In this document: positions 63,823 through 64,000 of the stretch, piece after piece
Layout of the letters: every line of letters starts with the position of its first letter
How positions within the stretch are numbered: position 1 is the first letter of the stretch
Assembly (NCBI GenBank): GCA_965213575.1
Contig: CBDBZN010000007.1
Span: 62,001-126,000 of the forward strand
DNA: 64,000 nt
Direction: 5' to 3'
From: JAUHXS01 sp965213575
GTDB lineage: Bacteria > Bacteroidota > Bacteroidia > Chitinophagales > JAUHXS01
Translations under genes and position numbers: made by a program
The notes under the pieces: generated by a model
What the model was told of the DNA's origin: nothing
Databases searched by the model: none
What the model saw: only the letters and a program-made list of their open reading frames with translations

Positions 63823-64000
63823 TTATCTAAGTTTATCTTTTTTAAATAGGTTTGCTTTATTTTCTTCACCTTTTATGAGTCGTTGGATATTATCCATATG
63901 CGTATACATCACTAAAAAAGTCATGCCAATTGCAAAGATTTTAAAAGATACTGCATCAATCCTAAAAACAAAGATTACTAATAAAGGAAATACCACACTT
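63823..64000 (-). CDS. plsY: Glycerol-3-phosphate acyltransferase PlsY, C-terminal end (gene runs off the window)
   Basis: Only about 58 C-terminal residues are visible, read on the minus strand from 64000 to the stop at 63823. They have a hydrophobic helix (SVVFPLLVIFVFRID), a second helix (IFAIGMTFLVMY), then THMDNIQRLIKGEENKANLF and a basic end. The THxxNIxRLxxGEE pattern is typical of PlsY, which uses acyl-phosphate to make lysophosphatidate. The stop directly precedes the M48 gene start. Confidence 0.85.
   Translation of the reverse strand, partial: SVVFPLLVIFVFRIDAVSFKIFAIGMTFLVMYTHMDNIQRLIKGEENKANLFKKDKLR

Noticed and set aside
1..64000. tRNA, rRNA, CRISPR arrays, insertion sequences or prophage
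   Set aside because: No cloverleaf ending in CCA, repeat-spacer array, transposase, integrase or phage gene was found. The window looks like stable core chromosome.

Overview
The window is about 64 kb of AT-rich chromosomal DNA from a member of the Bacteroidota. Three things support this. Gliding-motility and type IX secretion (T9SS) genes are present: gldH, gldD, gldE, a PorP/SprF-family gene, a PorE-like gene and four predicted T9SS cargo genes with C-terminal sorting domains. MurF and alanine racemase are fused in one protein, as is usual in this phylum. The order gldD-gldE-ssb-mutY-hup-(TPR)-(tiny AURKAIP1-like)-rng is a familiar Bacteroidota arrangement. Genus and order cannot be fixed from this sequence. 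No tRNA, rRNA, CRISPR array, prophage or insertion sequence was seen.

Layout. Positions 1-5000 carry the end of an RND-type exporter, ileS and lspA. Positions 5014-7806 are a minus-strand nhaD-crcB-hemB unit. An arginase-fold gene with a degenerate metal site and the overlapping aroB-aroA pair follow. Positions 11717-12226 hold a CsbD stress gene and a Rho_N-domain gene separated by a strong terminator. Then come a large T9SS cargo gene with a PorP/SprF gene, a GlcD-type oxidase and an acyl-CoA dehydrogenase. Positions 20164-27556 are a compact minus-strand polysaccharide locus: asnB, GT4 glycosyltransferase, Wza-like exporter, Wzc-like tyrosine kinase, WecA/MraY-like initiating transferase. 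Next are holB, a TonB-dependent receptor with a DUF547/beta-barrel neighbour, gldH, murF-alr, an rsmI-like gene and a PP2C phosphatase.

Positions 38385-51871 hold three more T9SS cargo genes, a GH3/serine hydrolase fusion, a PorE-like TPR/beta-propeller/SPOR protein and lysS. Positions 51872-57679 are recG-gldD-gldE-ssb-mutY on the minus strand. hup, a TPR gene, a 31-codon AURKAIP1-like gene and rng are on the plus strand. The window ends with an NMO/FabK-like flavoprotein, a dUTPase gene with an apparent frameshift, and a minus-strand plsY-M48 protease-spermidine synthase-like unit.

Most of the content is housekeeping and cell-envelope biology: surface secretion, gliding, lipoprotein processing, peptidoglycan, phospholipid and capsule export. 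The main surprises are four. The IleRS has the swapped GIHH signature tied to mupirocin hyper-resistance. A +1 indel cuts motif V off the dUTPase. A long nested palindrome lies between ssb and gldE. The Rho_N gene appears to be reachable only by read-through of a terminator. About one third of genes seem to start at TTG or GTG. I found no convincing wholly new multi-gene system; the most open-ended candidates are the TonB receptor/DUF547-barrel pair and the metal-site-degenerate arginase-fold protein.
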